Source: Gracilimonas amylolytica
GTDB taxonomy: Bacteria; Bacteroidota; Rhodothermia; Balneolales; Balneolaceae
DNA: 64,000 nucleotides
Assembly: GCF_002911695.1 (NCBI RefSeq)
Contig: NZ_PQBS01000016.1
Coordinates: forward strand, 40,125-104,124
Reading direction: 5' to 3'
Every line of letters starts with the position of its first letter. Position 1 is the stretch's first letter. Positions 63,256 through 64,000 of the stretch are shown piece by piece. The notes under the pieces were generated by a model that had not been told where the DNA came from, made no database searches, and saw only the letters and a program-made list of their open reading frames with translations. The translations under genes were made by a program, and so were the position numbers.

Positions 63256-64000
63256 GGGTCTTATGAAGTTTAGAGCTCAAAGAGGTTCTTCTCTAAGCTT
63301 CTTCAGTAAGATCTTGTATAAGTTTTGATTTCGATGATTAAAGCGATATTCAGTTTCTTTTAAATACACATAAAAATGAGATTTCGATACCCCATTAAAT
63401 TGAGCCAACCGGCGTTTGGCATAACTCCAAAAAGATTCAATGCCATTAATGTGACTCGAGGAATTGGCGAATTCATCCTGGCCATGTTGAACACGATAAT
63501 GTTTGTCATAGCCCACATCCACTAGGCCATTATAGCCTCGCCAACCATCACTGTGAATCACACTGGCCGGGGCCACTTTTCCACGTATAATACACTGGAG
63601 TGTCTTTTTTCTTGCATCAGGGACAATTTCGGTATAGACTTTGCCCTTACGTTTGAAAATGCCAAAGACAATGGTTTTACCCGAAGCTCCTCGTCCTCGT
63701 TTACCAGGAATTCGTCGTGGACCAAAATAAGACTCGTCAACCTCAATGATGCCTTGGATCCGAGCCGATTGCTCAGACCATCGAGCGATGTGATGGCGCA
63801 GTTTGTCAAAGATCACGGTAACCGATCGCAATGAAATGCCGGTTAACTCAGCCGTTTCCGTTGCGGTTAAATCTAACGAAAAACACTTGATCAGATGCCG
63901 AAATTTAGCTTCTGAAATATGTGACCGTTTATAATACTTGTTATTCATTGTATAGCAATATGTTACAAGATTTTATAACATGCTATACTTCATAAGACCC
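63256..64000 (-). mobile_element. IS1595-type insertion sequence, complete to the window edge
   Basis: The terminal inverted repeats are GGGTCTTATGAAGTTTAG at 63256-63273 and its reverse complement at 63983-64000, with one mismatch. The 745-bp span holds a single transposase gene on the minus strand. The right end coincides with the last base of the window, so the target duplication cannot be checked; the eight bases before the left end read TTAGAGAA. Confidence 0.9.
63277..63948 (-). CDS. IS1595 family transposase
   Basis: This 223-residue DDE-type transposase is of the IS1595 (IS1016-like) group. Catalytic acidic residues are visible in IIEVDESYFGPRR and IHSDGWRGY. The family C-terminal block is HINGIESFWSYAKRRLAQFNG. 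The N-terminal helix-turn-helix region is LDLTATETAELTGIS. Its length is normal and it has no frameshift, so it may be active. It fills most of the insertion sequence. Confidence 0.93.
   Translation of the reverse strand: MNNKYYKRSHISEAKFRHLIKCFSLDLTATETAELTGISLRSVTVIFDKLRHHIARWSEQSARIQGIIEVDESYFGPRRIPGKRGRGASGKTIVFGIFKRKGKVYTEIVPDARKKTLQCIIRGKVAPASVIHSDGWRGYNGLVDVGYDKHYRVQHGQDEFANSSSHINGIESFWSYAKRRLAQFNGVSKSHFYVYLKETEYRFNHRNQNLYKILLKKLREEPL

Overview
The window is a stretch of bacterial chromosome. It is most consistent with the Bacteroidota/Balneolota group (a marine Balneola- or Gracilimonas-like organism is my best guess, by inference). Supporting signs are a chitinase with a type IX secretion (T9SS) C-terminal sorting domain, FtsX-type ABC permeases of about 800 residues, an archaeal-type prolyl-tRNA synthetase, a secreted S9 peptidase and a TolB-propeller amidohydrolase, and intergenic palindromes of types common in that group. 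I see no prophage, CRISPR array, defence island or rRNA operon. The one clear mobile element is an IS1595-type insertion sequence that ends on the last base.

Layout. (1) 1-2291, minus strand: tyrosine catabolism, with homogentisate dioxygenase (cut by the left edge) and 4-hydroxyphenylpyruvate dioxygenase. (2) 2418-15799, plus strand: a nearly complete aerobic phenylacetate (paa) pathway, in the order paaA, paaB, paaC, paaD, paaG, paaH, paaI, paaJ, paaY, paaZ and a paaF-like hydratase. Guest genes interrupt it: a T9SS chitinase, a DUF4260 membrane protein and a four-helix-bundle (23S intervening-sequence type) gene. paaE and paaK are not present. Many gaps between its genes carry palindromic repeats. 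(3) 15856-29134, plus strand: a propeller-amidohydrolase, an ABC export set (adaptor, ATPase, permease) with a serine hydrolase inside it, an NfeD/slipin pair and an MscS channel. (4) 29370-39204: bacilliredoxin, superoxide dismutase, a transhydrogenase-like flavoprotein, DUF429 plus aspartyl-tRNA synthetase, a NarL-type regulator with a degenerate receiver, an S9 peptidase, a TM2 protein and tRNA-Met. (5) 39866-51087: prolyl-tRNA synthetase, NAD(P)HX repair enzyme, VanZ protein, TonB, Nudix/DUF1844 pair, DUF1015 plus serC, rhomboid protease, tRNA-Thr flanked by tRNA-like fragments, RlpA and phytoene desaturase. (6) 51180-64000: a lipoprotein amidase, a transaldolase-like enzyme, an RND efflux operon with two different permeases and one adaptor, a YtxH protein, a class V aminotransferase and the IS element.

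How the genes work together. The two left-hand clusters feed aromatic amino-acid breakdown products into central metabolism. They diverge from one 126-bp region (2292-2417), so joint control is plausible. The rest is housekeeping, envelope and stress functions in short operons separated by clear stem-loop terminators.

I did not find a convincing new multi-gene system. The points most worth a second look are the four-helix-bundle gene with inverted flanks inside the paa operon, the tRNA-Thr gene sitting between two tRNA-like fragments, the degenerate-receiver regulator, the missing paaE, and the range of palindromic repeats in the operon gaps.
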